A stretch of 64,000 bases of DNA from SZUA-265 sp966249405. GTDB taxonomy: Bacteria; Myxococcota_A; Polyangia; Polyangiales; Polyangiaceae. A program made the translations under genes and the position numbers. Positions 1-8,434 of this stretch are shown here, piece by piece (positions within the stretch are counted from its first letter, which is position 1; every line of letters starts with the position of its first letter). The notes beneath the pieces were generated by a model that saw nothing but the letters and a program-made list of their open reading frames with translations, had not been told where the DNA came from and ran no database searches. The stretch spans positions 14,929-78,928 of the forward strand of contig CBINDO010000002.1 in assembly GCA_966249405.1 (NCBI GenBank). The letters are read 5' to 3'.

Positions 1-1707
1 GAGCTCACTACCGGTGAGGAATACTTGTCTCTGCTCAGGGCCACCCCCGACGAGGCGCGCGCGTTATCGGAAGAGTTCTTGATCGGCGTGACCAGCTTCT
101 TCCGTGATCCGGAGGCGTACGCGGAACTCGAGCGTCACGTGGTGCGTCCCTTGGTCGAGAACGCGGCACCGGATACCGAGCTCCGATTGTGGTCGGTAGC
201 TTGCAGTACCGGCGAAGAACCCTACTCGCTGGCGCTCATGATCGCGCACTTGCTCGAGGAGACGGGCAAAAACCTCGAGGTCAAGATCTTTGCCTCGGAC
301 GTGAACGCCAAGGCAATCCACGTCGCGTCGCGGGGGATCTACCCCGAATCGGTGCTCAAAGACATTCCCCAACCTTACCGCGACCTGTTACCGCCGCCGG
401 TCGAAGGCCACGTCACGATCCCACCGAAAGTTCGGTCGATGGTCGTGTTTGCTGCGCACAACATTGCCGTCGACCCACCGTTTGCGCAGATCGATTTGCT
501 CGTCTGCCGCAACTTGCTCATCTACTTCGAACCGCAGCTTCAGGTGCGGGCTCTCGACGTGTTTGCGTTCTCCGTACGTCCGGGAGGCGCCTTGTTTTTG
601 GGGTCGTCCGAAAGTGTCGGAGCACAGAGCAACGTATTCGAGGCGTTGCCGACTCACGCGCGCCTGTTTCGATGCCAACAATACACCAAACGCAGCCCCC
701 TCGTGGAAACGCAGGGGCGGCGAGGGCCGCTCACCGCGTTCAGTCGCAGCAGTCTCAACGCGCGGATGCTCGAGCTGCTCACCGAAGTCTTGGCGGCGCG
801 AGTCGGTCCGGCGGGAGTGGCCGTCGGTGCCAACATGGAGCCGGTGCACTTCTTCGGAGACGTGACGCCCTACCTTTCGGTGGCGCGCGGCGCCCCCAGT
901 CTCAACTTGCTCAAGCTCGCTCGCGCGGGGTTCGGGGCGACGTTGGCCGCCGCAGTGGGCCGCGCCCGCCAATCGGGCAAGGAGTTCTCCTACTTGTCCA
1001 ACATCGAGGATGGCGGGACGACGCGGGCCGTCAAGCTGACCATCGTTCCCGTCGCTGGCGCTGCTAGCGCGACCTCGGTGACCCTCATCTTCTTCGACGA
1101 AGTCGATGGTTCGAGCCGCACCGTGGCCGTGCCCGACGTGGAAGAGCTCAGCGCGCAGGCAAGGTCTCGGGACCTCGAACAGGAGCTCATCCACACGCGC
1201 GAGAGCCTCCAGGGTATCGTCGAAGAGTTGGAAGTCTCGAACGAGGAGCTCCAGAGTACGAACGAGGAACTGTTATCTTCGAACGAGGAGCTTCAGAGCA
1301 CCAACGAAGAACTTCAAGCGGTGAACGAAGAGCTTTATACGGTGAACGCTGAATACGTCGCGAAGCTCCGGGAGCTGGACCAACTCAACAACGATCTCAG
1401 CAACGTCCTGGACTCGGCCGACATCGCCCTCGTGCTCCTGGATAGCAATTTGCTTTTGCGGCGATTCACGGCATTGGCAGGGCACATGCTCGGCATTCGC
1501 TCCTCTGATTTGGGCCGCTCGCTCGACGAGCTGGCACTTGGTGGTGCCGGAGCCGCCCTGGTCGAGTGCGCGCGAGAGGTCGTCGCTGGTGAGCAAGAGC
1601 GGGTATGCCGCGTTTCGGTGCAACAGCACGCTTACCAAGCCAAGATCAATCCGTATCGCAACTCCTCACGTGCGGCGGATGGGGCGGTAATCGTCTTGAC
1701 ACACTGA
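1..1707 (+). CDS. CheR-type methyltransferase with coiled coil and PAS domain (5' end cut off)
   Basis: The frame is open to the window edge, so the N-terminus, probably including a CheB-like methylesterase domain, is missing. The visible part starts in a CheR chemoreceptor-methyltransferase domain: SVACSTGEEPYSLALMI is the SAM-binding motif, followed by DLLVCRNLLIYF and LFLGSSES. A long coiled coil of repeated NEEL/STNEE units and a degenerate PAS domain follow, as in CheB-CheR-PAS fusion sensors. No kinase domain is present, but a hybrid kinase starts 62 bp downstream on the same strand. Likely a cytoplasmic signalling scaffold or methyltransferase working with the next two genes. The family call is firm; the target is unknown. 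Confidence 0.88.
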   Translation, partial: ELTTGEEYLSLLRATPDEARALSEEFLIGVTSFFRDPEAYAELERHVVRPLVENAAPDTELRLWSVACSTGEEPYSLALMIAHLLEETGKNLEVKIFASDVNAKAIHVASRGIYPESVLKDIPQPYRDLLPPPVEGHVTIPPKVRSMVVFAAHNIAVDPPFAQIDLLVCRNLLIYFEPQLQVRALDVFAFSVRPGGALFLGSSESVGAQSNVFEALPTHARLFRCQQYTKRSPLVETQGRRGPLTAFSRSSLNARMLELLTEVLAARVGPAGVAVGANMEPVHFFGDVTPYLSVARGAPSLNLLKLARAGFGATLAAAVGRARQSGKEFSYLSNIEDGGTTRAVKLTIVPVAGAASATSVTLIFFDEVDGSSRTVAVPDVEELSAQARSRDLEQELIHTRESLQGIVEELEVSNEELQSTNEELLSSNEELQSTNEELQAVNEELYTVNAEYVAKLRELDQLNNDLSNVLDSADIALVLLDSNLLLRRFTALAGHMLGIRSSDLGRSLDELALGGAGAALVECAREVVAGEQERVCRVSVQQHAYQAKINPYRNSSRAADGAVIVLTH

Positions 1708-1769
1708 CTCCAGTCGAGTCGCGGCGTCGGATGCTCGTTCGAAGGTAATCATGGGCTCAGGGAGGTCCT

Positions 1770-3371
1770 GTGACGCAAAGAGCAAGTGAAAGCTTGTTGG
1801 AGGATCTCCAACTACACCAAGCGGAGTTGGCCGCACAAAATGCCGAGCTCTTGAAGCTGACCGAGGCTCTCCGCAAGAGCCAGGCCCGCTATCGAGTGTT
1901 GTTCGAGTGCGGCCCGTTGCCGACTCTCGCGTTGCGTTGGTCGGGAGAGATCGTGGAGTACAATGCAGCGGCCCGAGCTTTGGTCGTGATGCCGCGTGCG
2001 GAGTTTCGCAACGTGCAACAACTGGTGCTGCCGGGATTCTCACCGGTGATTCGCACCCTGATCTCGGAGGCAGACGCGCGCGGACGTGCAGAGGCCGAGC
2101 TCGGGGTGCGGACGTCGGTGGGCGCGCGGTTGGTGCTTGCGAACCTGGTTCACGTGGTCGACCCAGGCTCGCAAGCCGATGAGCGCACGTTCATCTTGAC
2201 CATGCAAGACTTGACGTCGCTGCGCTCTGCCGAGGCGCAACGGGATCAGGAACGGGCCGAACGACTGCGCTCCGTCGGGTTGCTCGCTGGCGCCATCGCA
2301 CACGACTTCGGCAACTCGCTACAAGCCATCCGCACCAACTTGGAGATAGCGATGGAAGCCGAGGGCAAGGACTCGCTGCGGCTGGCGATGCAGTCTCTAG
2401 ACTCCGCGGCTGGCATGTGCAGACAACTGCTCGACTACATCGGGCAGAAGCGCGAACGCGACGTGCACTGTGACATGGTCCAAGTTGGTCTCGACACCGC
2501 ACGGTTGTGCGATCCGGAAGGTGGGCGGTTGAAACAGAGACCAATGGCGTCGACATCCCAGCGGGCGGTCCGCGTGGCGACTGGTGCGACGGCCGTTCAC
2601 CAGATCGTTGTCAATCTGCTGCGCAACGCCGAGGAGGCAAGCGGTGGCTTCCAGGGCGTAACCTTGCGCTTGAGTCGTGGCATCGCACGCGGAGCCGATT
2701 CGGCGTCGGCACTCGGGAAGGGCGCGTTGGCTCCCGGCACCCCTTGCGCGCTGATCGTCGTGAGTGACCATGGGTGCGGCATGGACAGCGTGCAGCAGCG
2801 GCGCTCCACCGACCCGTTTTTCACCACCAAGTCTCACGGTCACGGGTTGGGGCTCTCGACCGTATTCGGTCTGGTGCGCGGCTCCGGCGGAAACCTTCGT
2901 CTGTGGTCTCGGCCAGGACGCGGAACCATCGTACGCGTCGAGTTACCACTCTACGAACGGCCCGAGCCATCGATCGCTCCGGCCCGCTCCTTGGCCAAGG
3001 AGGAACGCTCGCTTTCGCTCTTGATCGTAGACGACGAGAAGCCCGTTCGGGAATCGATGGCAAGGATGTTGCGGTTGCAGGGCCACCAAGTCCAGACGTG
3101 TTGCGATGGGATCGAAGCATTGGCCGCGCTGCTCCAGCCCGACGCGCGTTTCGATGCGGCCATCGTCGACATAACCATGCCGGGCATGTCCGGGATCCAA
3201 GTCGTCAAGCGTGTGAAGGAGGTCAGCCCGACGTTTCCGATGGTCTTGTGCTCCGGCTTCGCCGCTGGGGTGGCGTTGGGCACCGAACAACTTCCCGATG
3301 ACGTGCCGCTCTTGCAGAAGCCGGTTTCCACGAGTGAGCTGATTCGCACCCTCACCCAAGGTCCTAGCTGA
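1770..3371 (+). CDS. Hybrid sensor histidine kinase (PAS-HisKA-HATPase-REC)
   Basis: Starts at GTG 1770 behind a GGGAGG ribosome site. The 533-residue soluble protein has an N-terminal coiled coil and PAS domain (about residues 40-140). A dimerisation/phosphoacceptor box AHDFGN carries His178. The ATPase domain has N box NLLRNAEEAS, G1 DHGCGMD, F box TDPFFTTKS and a G2 region GHGLGLST. A C-terminal receiver begins LLIVDDEK, with phospho-acceptor Asp467 in IVDITMPGMSG and the conserved Lys in LLQKPVS. No membrane segment is seen. Its stop overlaps the start of the phytochrome gene (TGATG), which implies translational coupling and makes it the obvious kinase partner for that photoreceptor. The pairing is inferred. 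Confidence 0.92.
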   Translation: MTQRASESLLEDLQLHQAELAAQNAELLKLTEALRKSQARYRVLFECGPLPTLALRWSGEIVEYNAAARALVVMPRAEFRNVQQLVLPGFSPVIRTLISEADARGRAEAELGVRTSVGARLVLANLVHVVDPGSQADERTFILTMQDLTSLRSAEAQRDQERAERLRSVGLLAGAIAHDFGNSLQAIRTNLEIAMEAEGKDSLRLAMQSLDSAAGMCRQLLDYIGQKRERDVHCDMVQVGLDTARLCDPEGGRLKQRPMASTSQRAVRVATGATAVHQIVVNLLRNAEEASGGFQGVTLRLSRGIARGADSASALGKGALAPGTPCALIVVSDHGCGMDSVQQRRSTDPFFTTKSHGHGLGLSTVFGLVRGSGGNLRLWSRPGRGTIVRVELPLYERPEPSIAPARSLAKEERSLSLLIVDDEKPVRESMARMLRLQGHQVQTCCDGIEALAALLQPDARFDAAIVDITMPGMSGIQVVKRVKEVSPTFPMVLCSGFAAGVALGTEQLPDDVPLLQKPVSTSELIRTLTQGPS

Positions 3372-4825
3372 TGGATCCCTCGCTTCTCGTCTCTTGTGAA
3401 CAGGAGCAACTGCACCTTTCGGGCTCGATTCAACCTCACGGCGCATTGCTCGCGCTCGATGAGAGCGGGGTCGTGACCCACGTCTCGGACAACATCGCCG
3501 CCTACCTCGGCGCAGAGCCCTCCGCACTCCTGAAGGCGCCTTGGCACAACGAGTGGCTCGAAGAAGTCGCGCGAGTGCCTCCCTCGGCGGGCGCTCAGCT
3601 CCGCATATCTGGGCGTCGCGGAGGGGCAGCTGCGGCGCCCCTCGACGTCGTGCTGACTCGTCTTCCCAGCGGCGGTATCGTGGCGGAGTTCACCCTAGCC
3701 CAGCCGACACGTCCGCCGCGCTCCGCGGCGGGTCTATCTGAAGACCCGCGTCAGCTGCTCGAAACGCTGAGCGAGTATCTCCCGTACGAGCGTTTGTTGT
3801 ACTACGAGTTTCGTTACGACGGTGACGGCGAGGTCACCGCAGAGGTTCGTTCGCGCCAAGATATGGGAACTTATCTCGGATTGCGTTTTCCTGCAGCCGA
3901 CATCCCGCACGTGGCACGGCGCCTGTACATGAAGAATCCCTGGCGCCTGATCCCTGACGCTCGGCTCGCGCCGGTTGCCGTTAGAGGCACGACGGCTGAG
4001 CCCCCCGACTTGAGTTGGTCGGACTTGCGAAGTGTCTCACCGTTCCACGCGGCCTACTTGGCCAACATGGGGGTGGTCGGCTCGTTGTCGTTCCCGGTGC
4101 TGCTACGCGATGGGCTCGACGCGCTCGTCGCCTGTCATCACAGTGGCAGGCTCGAAGCGCCCAGCGGCGTGTTGCAGTGGGCACGGCAGGTCGTCGACAC
4201 GTTTACGCTGGGGCTGCGACGCAAGGCAGCGGAGGCCAACATCCGTTTGATCGACTCGGCCAGCTGGCGCTGGGGGTCGATCGTCGAGACGGTTCTAAAT
4301 CATGAGCGCCCCGACGATTGGGCGGTGCTCGAGTCGAGCCTGAAGGAGATGTTCGGTGTCGACTTCGTCGCGGTGAGCCTAGACGGCAAGTGGACGGCCT
4401 CGGAGGGGCTCGAGCAAAGCCTGCTGACACGAGCGCGCGCCTGGGCTGAGCGTCAGTCCGCACGCGTGGTGAGCACCGATTGCTTGCACAAGGTGGGCAT
4501 TGCCGTCGAGTCGCCGGCGTGTGGCGTATTTGCCGTCAACTTCACGAGGCGCACTGCTGTCGACTGGGTGCTCCTCTTTCGCGCTGAGCTGATCCATGAG
4601 GTGGCTTGGGGGGGAGCACCCGAGAAACCGGCCGAGCTCAGCGACGGCGTGTTGCGGCTGAACCCACGCTCCTCTTTCGAACGATGGGTCGAGACGCGCC
4701 GCGGACACTGCCGCCCCTGGACGAACGAGACCGAGCTGCTGGCACTACAGCTCCGCGCCAAGTTGCAGCAAGCGATCGCCAAAGGGCTGGCGCTGAACAC
4801 CGATATGCGCGGCCGCTCCCCGTAA
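3371..4825 (+). CDS. Bacteriophytochrome photosensory module (PAS-GAF-PHY) without kinase domain
   Basis: The 484-residue protein matches the complete photosensory core of bacteriophytochromes and then ends. Cys9 lies in SCEQEQLHLSGSIQPHG, the N-terminal site where biliverdin attaches in bacterial phytochromes. The GAF domain has RFPAADIP (Asp177, the pyrrole-water Asp), SPFHAAYLANMGV (His226) and ACHH (His256/257). The PHY domain has the tongue motif PRSSF at 432-436 and LLFRAE where LWFRPE is usual. Typical family members are 700 residues or more because a histidine kinase follows; here output must come from another protein. The start codon overlaps the stop of the hybrid kinase gene. Probably a red/far-red light sensor. 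Confidence 0.9.
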   Translation: MDPSLLVSCEQEQLHLSGSIQPHGALLALDESGVVTHVSDNIAAYLGAEPSALLKAPWHNEWLEEVARVPPSAGAQLRISGRRGGAAAAPLDVVLTRLPSGGIVAEFTLAQPTRPPRSAAGLSEDPRQLLETLSEYLPYERLLYYEFRYDGDGEVTAEVRSRQDMGTYLGLRFPAADIPHVARRLYMKNPWRLIPDARLAPVAVRGTTAEPPDLSWSDLRSVSPFHAAYLANMGVVGSLSFPVLLRDGLDALVACHHSGRLEAPSGVLQWARQVVDTFTLGLRRKAAEANIRLIDSASWRWGSIVETVLNHERPDDWAVLESSLKEMFGVDFVAVSLDGKWTASEGLEQSLLTRARAWAERQSARVVSTDCLHKVGIAVESPACGVFAVNFTRRTAVDWVLLFRAELIHEVAWGGAPEKPAELSDGVLRLNPRSSFERWVETRRGHCRPWTNETELLALQLRAKLQQAIAKGLALNTDMRGRSP

Positions 4826-4847
4826 TGCGTGCACCTGGCGCACGCAT
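4825..4847 (+). terminator. Hairpin at the end of the phytochrome operon
   Basis: Perfect 8-bp inverted repeat ATGCGTGC/GCACGCAT with a 7-nt loop, starting on the last base of the phytochrome stop codon. No T-run follows, so this is only a possible terminator or mRNA 3'-end structure. Confidence 0.4.
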
Positions 4848-5083
4848 GCCAACGCGGCGAGTCGTCCCCGACGGCAGCTGCGTCACCCGCGCGGCTTTCG
4901 TCCTCGGATAGCCGCTTTCCCATGAGCGGCGCTGCCGCGGCCCGACCTCGACGCCGCGGCCCTTGAGGCGGGCGCTCGGGGGGCGCCTGAACGGTCGCTC
5001 GCGCCCGCAGTTTGGCCATTTGGCTTTGTGAGGCCCCACCTCGCTGGTAAAGAGCGCGCCCCGCCACGAGCGCCGCTTCTGCC

Positions 5084-5701
5084 ATGCCGCACGCCAATTA
5101 CCCTTACGCCGATGCTCCCCGTTTGCCCCTCGGAACGGACCCAGTCGACCCTCGCACACTGCTGAACACCGAGCACGCGGTAGAGCTCGAGATTGGCTGC
5201 GGCAAGGGATCGTTCATCCTGGAACGCCTCGAGTTCGGTGGATCGGATGTCCACATCTTCGGGATGGAGATCAAGCGCAAGCTGGCTACCATCGTCGACC
5301 GGAAGATCCGCGATCGGGGTTTCGGAGACCGGGGCAGAGTCTTCGCGGAAGACGTCCGGCTGGCGTTGCCGCGGTTCCCCGATGGATGTTTGTCGCGGAT
5401 TTACGTTCACTTCCCGGACCCCTGGTGGAAAAAACGCCATCAGAAGCGCCTGCTCGCCGACACCACCTTGGCGGATGCCGCCGCAAGGTTGTTGTGTCCC
5501 GGTGGCGACTTCTTCGTGCAAACCGACGTCGAAGAACGCGCAGATTTGTACGAGTCGGTTTTCAGCCAACATCCCGCGTTTCAGCCTTGGGGGGAGACGG
5601 CGCGCATCGGCGACCCCGAGTTCGGCGCGCGTTCCCCGCGCGAAAAACGCGCGATCCAAGACGAGTTGCCGATCTATCGACTGCGCTGGCGCCGTCGCTG
5701 A
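5084..5701 (+). CDS. trmB: tRNA (guanine-N7-)-methyltransferase TrmB
   Basis: A 205-residue protein that makes m7G46 in the variable loop of tRNAs using S-adenosylmethionine. The SAM-binding loop is VELEIGCGKGSFILE (about 30-44). The family signature VHFPDPWWKKRHQKRLL sits mid-protein, and the C-terminus keeps the substrate-binding TDVEE region. Length is normal for TrmB. The N-terminus with PYADAPRLP is typical, which supports ATG 5084 although no clear ribosome site precedes it. It stands alone after the phytochrome operon and is probably a housekeeping gene. Confidence 0.93.
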   Translation: MPHANYPYADAPRLPLGTDPVDPRTLLNTEHAVELEIGCGKGSFILERLEFGGSDVHIFGMEIKRKLATIVDRKIRDRGFGDRGRVFAEDVRLALPRFPDGCLSRIYVHFPDPWWKKRHQKRLLADTTLADAAARLLCPGGDFFVQTDVEERADLYESVFSQHPAFQPWGETARIGDPEFGARSPREKRAIQDELPIYRLRWRRR

Positions 5702-5896
5702 GATTGCGTCGAGCCGAAGGTTCGACGTTAGGCTCATACTTGCGCCCACACCGTACAGACGCCTTGCTGCAGAACTCGTCCGCTCCCGTTTCCCTTCCTG
5801 CGAACGCCGTGACGCAGTGAAAGTAGGGTCTGGATTGACACGGTTCGATCCAATGATTGACGAGCGGGACCCGATCCGACAGAAACGGTGGTCTCA

Positions 5897-6595
5897 ATGG
5901 AACAGGCTCCCGACTACCAATATTCGCGCGTCCATCGGGCTCTCGAGATCTCCGCAATTGCCGCGCTTCCGGTGCTGATCGGCTTCATGATCCTGAAAGC
6001 CAGCCGCGGTCTCGACCCCATGTCGCCGTGGGTTGCCGTTCAGCTGGTAGCAGTCGTATTCGGAGGGTATCTGGCGGCGGACTTCATTTCGGGCTTCGTT
6101 CACTTCGTCGGCGACACCTATGGTGACGAGAACACGCCCGTGTTCGGTCCCAACTTCATCAAGCCGTTCAGGGATCACCACACGGACCCGACCGGCATCT
6201 GTCGCCACGACTTCGTCGAGGTCAACGGCAACAACTCCGTAGTGTGTCTGCCCGTGGGGCTACTCGCCTACTACGGCTTGCCTGCCGACACCCAGCATTG
6301 GTCTGCGATCGTGCTGCTCTCCGTTTGCAGCATGATGGTTTGGGTGTTCATGACCAATCAGTTCCACAAGTGGGCACATGCCGAGCATCCACCCACTCTG
6401 ATCGAGAAGCTCCAAGCCTGGAACTTGGTCCTTCCGCCCGCGCACCACGACGTCCATCACCGCGCGCCACACGACAAGTATTATTGCATCACGGTCGGGT
6501 GGTTGAACCCAATCCTCTACCACCTACGCTTCTTCGAAGGGGTGCGAGGGGTCGTCGGGTGGTTCATGCCCAAACGGACATCCCCGGCCGATTGA
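5897..6595 (+). CDS. carF: CarF/TMEM189-family lipid desaturase (plasmanylethanolamine desaturase-like)
   Basis: Integral membrane protein of the CarF/TMEM189/FAD4 family. CarF of Myxococcus xanthus and animal TMEM189 introduce the vinyl-ether bond of plasmalogens, and CarF is needed for the light and singlet-oxygen carotenoid response. The diagnostic His clusters are present: GFVHFVGDTYGDENTPVFGP, FRDHHTDPTGICRHDF, QFHKWAHAEHPP and AHHDVHHRAPHDKYYCIT, plus the NG and GWLNP signatures. Two hydrophobic segments lie near the N-terminus. ATG 5897 is preferred because GGTGG lies 6 bases upstream; an in-frame GTG at 5888 is possible. It lies about 1 kb after the phytochrome gene. A plant FAD4-like acyl desaturase activity is the main alternative. 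Confidence 0.85.
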   Translation: MEQAPDYQYSRVHRALEISAIAALPVLIGFMILKASRGLDPMSPWVAVQLVAVVFGGYLAADFISGFVHFVGDTYGDENTPVFGPNFIKPFRDHHTDPTGICRHDFVEVNGNNSVVCLPVGLLAYYGLPADTQHWSAIVLLSVCSMMVWVFMTNQFHKWAHAEHPPTLIEKLQAWNLVLPPAHHDVHHRAPHDKYYCITVGWLNPILYHLRFFEGVRGVVGWFMPKRTSPAD

Positions 6596-6667
6596 GCCCT
6601 TTGGTGGCGCGCGACCGATCCAAGAGCCACGCGTTACTCTAGCAGCGCGCGGCTCGAGTCGGCCCAT

Positions 6668-8434
6668 TCAGAACGAGAGCGTGCACACCTTGGCGTCGGT
6701 CTCGTCGACGCCGACCGTGGTCCCGCAATCCACGAGGTTGTCGCAGTCTTGCGGCGACAAGCAGAAGTACGTGCAGCGATTGGAGTTGGCAGAGATGCTC
6801 ACGCAGAACCCGTCGTCCACTCCCGGCAGACCGCAGTCCTCGTTGGTGAGACACGTGTCCTGGCCCTCGGTGCCCGAGACGGGGCCCACGCCGAAGTCAC
6901 GGTAGCCTTGGCACGACGTGACGTTGGGGTAACAGAATGGTCCGGCCGCGCCGTCGATCGAAGTCGCTTCGAGACGCGTGTCGAACACCTTGAGGTCGGG
7001 GCACGTATCTCCTCCGCCGAGGTCTGGTTCGCGCCATAGACACCGCCACCCCCCGTCAACGCCCTCGTACACGTCTTGGACGCAGTTGCTGCCCTCGAGG
7101 CAAGCCGTGTCGCCTACGCACTCGAAACACGGGCCGGTCTGGCCCTTGTTCACGCCCGTGCAGGTGTATTGCCCAGCCCCTGGAACCGTTTGGCAGGCCT
7201 TCTCGCCGCACGTGTCTTCGGCCGCCGTGCACTCGACGCATACCCTGTTTTCGATGTCGCACGCGGTTTGGCTATCCAGGTGGGCGCAATCGCCGAGCGC
7301 TTGGCATCCCACGCACGTGTGCGTCGCGACGTCGCAGATCGACGCAGAAGGGGTTTTGCAATGTTCATCTATCGTGCATTCGACGCATTGACCGTCGAAA
7401 CACCCGGGGTTCATGCCGCCGTCGCACCCGTTGTCGTCGAAACACTCGACGCACACGTGTTGGTATTCGAGGTATTGCTCGGCGGTCGGGGTGTCCGAAG
7501 GGCTGGGAGCGAAGTAGGTGACGCCGGTCCCGTCTTCGTTGGGGATCAGCGCGGCGCAGAACGGATACGACGAATCACAACCGTCACTCGTGCCGAGTAC
7601 GCACCTGGTGCATTGCTCCTCGACGCACACTGCGTCGCTTGCGGCGTCTCCGTTCTGCAGCGTGCAGTGAGCGGCTTCGGTGCACTCGACGCAACGCGAG
7701 CTAGCCACGCCTTCGACGCAAACCGGGGTCTCCGGTGCGCAGTTGCTTGGGTTAGCCGCCGAACAGGCCTTGCAGACATTGTTGCTGCACGTTGGGGTGT
7801 CGGAGGTTTCGCCGCAATCGAAGTCGACCTCGCAAGCGACGCACGTCGGGGCGTCCTTCACCAACGTGCACAGGGGCGTGGCGCCGTCGCAGCCTTCCTC
7901 GGTTTCCGTGTTGCAGGTCACGCAAGCGTAATCCTGACAGACGCCATCTTCGCACGTTTCGCTCGTGAGACATTCGACGCAGCGGTTGTTCTGGGCCGCC
8001 ACAGGGTCGAGCAAGCAGCGCGAGGTATCGGCGTTCCTGCAATCGCGGTCGGACAAACACGCCGTGCAGACTTTGGCCGTTTCGTCGCAGAACGGCAACT
8101 CGGCACTGCAGTTCGTGCTTCTCGAGCAAGGAATCACCGGCACGGGGCGAGGCCCCGCGTCCATCCCGCCGTCCGACGCGGGCGCTGACGCGTCGATGGG
8201 TCGTACGCTGCCGTCAGCCATCGAGCCGTTAGTGTCGCTGGCGATCGATTCCGTCGTGTCCCCAGTTGCTGCATCCGCGCCTTCCGGTGGACACGTGCGC
8301 GTGAACTCGCAGGAGCGTTTGGGGATGCACCCTCCGGCGAAGTTGGTGATGATGAACACCCCTACGCCCAACGGGCTCGCGTAGCGATTGAACCGGCCCC
8401 GTCGGCGCAATTCGATCTCAGAACGTAAGTCCAT
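6668..8434 (-). CDS. Large Cys-rich secreted/lipoprotein-like protein
   Basis: About 588 residues. Start at ATG 8434 is chosen because GGAAGGTGGGCT precedes it; the reading frame continues upstream by 13 codons. A basic N-region (RRRGRFNRY) and a hydrophobic stretch end in NFAGGC, an imperfect lipobox, so it is probably an exported lipoprotein. An Asp/Ser/Thr linker is followed by about ten short repeats of the type CVxCxxxxxC..., with dozens of paired Cys that would form disulfides in an extracellular compartment. The C-terminal part holds further disulfide-rich segments. No enzyme signature is seen. The gene starts inside the last codons of its upstream neighbour, so the two probably share a transcript. 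Function unknown; similar Cys-rich lipoproteins are common in myxobacteria. Confidence 0.75.
   Translation of the reverse strand: MDLRSEIELRRRGRFNRYASPLGVGVFIITNFAGGCIPKRSCEFTRTCPPEGADAATGDTTESIASDTNGSMADGSVRPIDASAPASDGGMDAGPRPVPVIPCSRSTNCSAELPFCDETAKVCTACLSDRDCRNADTSRCLLDPVAAQNNRCVECLTSETCEDGVCQDYACVTCNTETEEGCDGATPLCTLVKDAPTCVACEVDFDCGETSDTPTCSNNVCKACSAANPSNCAPETPVCVEGVASSRCVECTEAAHCTLQNGDAASDAVCVEEQCTRCVLGTSDGCDSSYPFCAALIPNEDGTGVTYFAPSPSDTPTAEQYLEYQHVCVECFDDNGCDGGMNPGCFDGQCVECTIDEHCKTPSASICDVATHTCVGCQALGDCAHLDSQTACDIENRVCVECTAAEDTCGEKACQTVPGAGQYTCTGVNKGQTGPCFECVGDTACLEGSNCVQDVYEGVDGGWRCLWREPDLGGGDTCPDLKVFDTRLEATSIDGAAGPFCYPNVTSCQGYRDFGVGPVSGTEGQDTCLTNEDCGLPGVDDGFCVSISANSNRCTYFCLSPQDCDNLVDCGTTVGVDETDAKVCTLSF

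Noticed and set aside
4883..5749. Long minus-strand open frame opposite trmB
   Set aside because: It is antisense to a clear TrmB gene and has no family signature or ribosome site; typical of high-GC frames.
5836..5860. GGTTCGATCC as a tRNA T-loop
   Set aside because: The flanking bases cannot form the T stem or an acceptor stem.
5836..5864. TTGACA at 5836-5841 upstream of the carF-like gene as a promoter
   Set aside because: A perfect -35 match, but no acceptable -10 element at 16-18 bp spacing, so not listed as a promoter.
7076..8188. Long plus-strand open frame opposite the Cys-rich protein gene
   Set aside because: Its composition is a mirror of the Cys-rich coding strand, and the minus-strand product has a ribosome site and repeated Cys modules.
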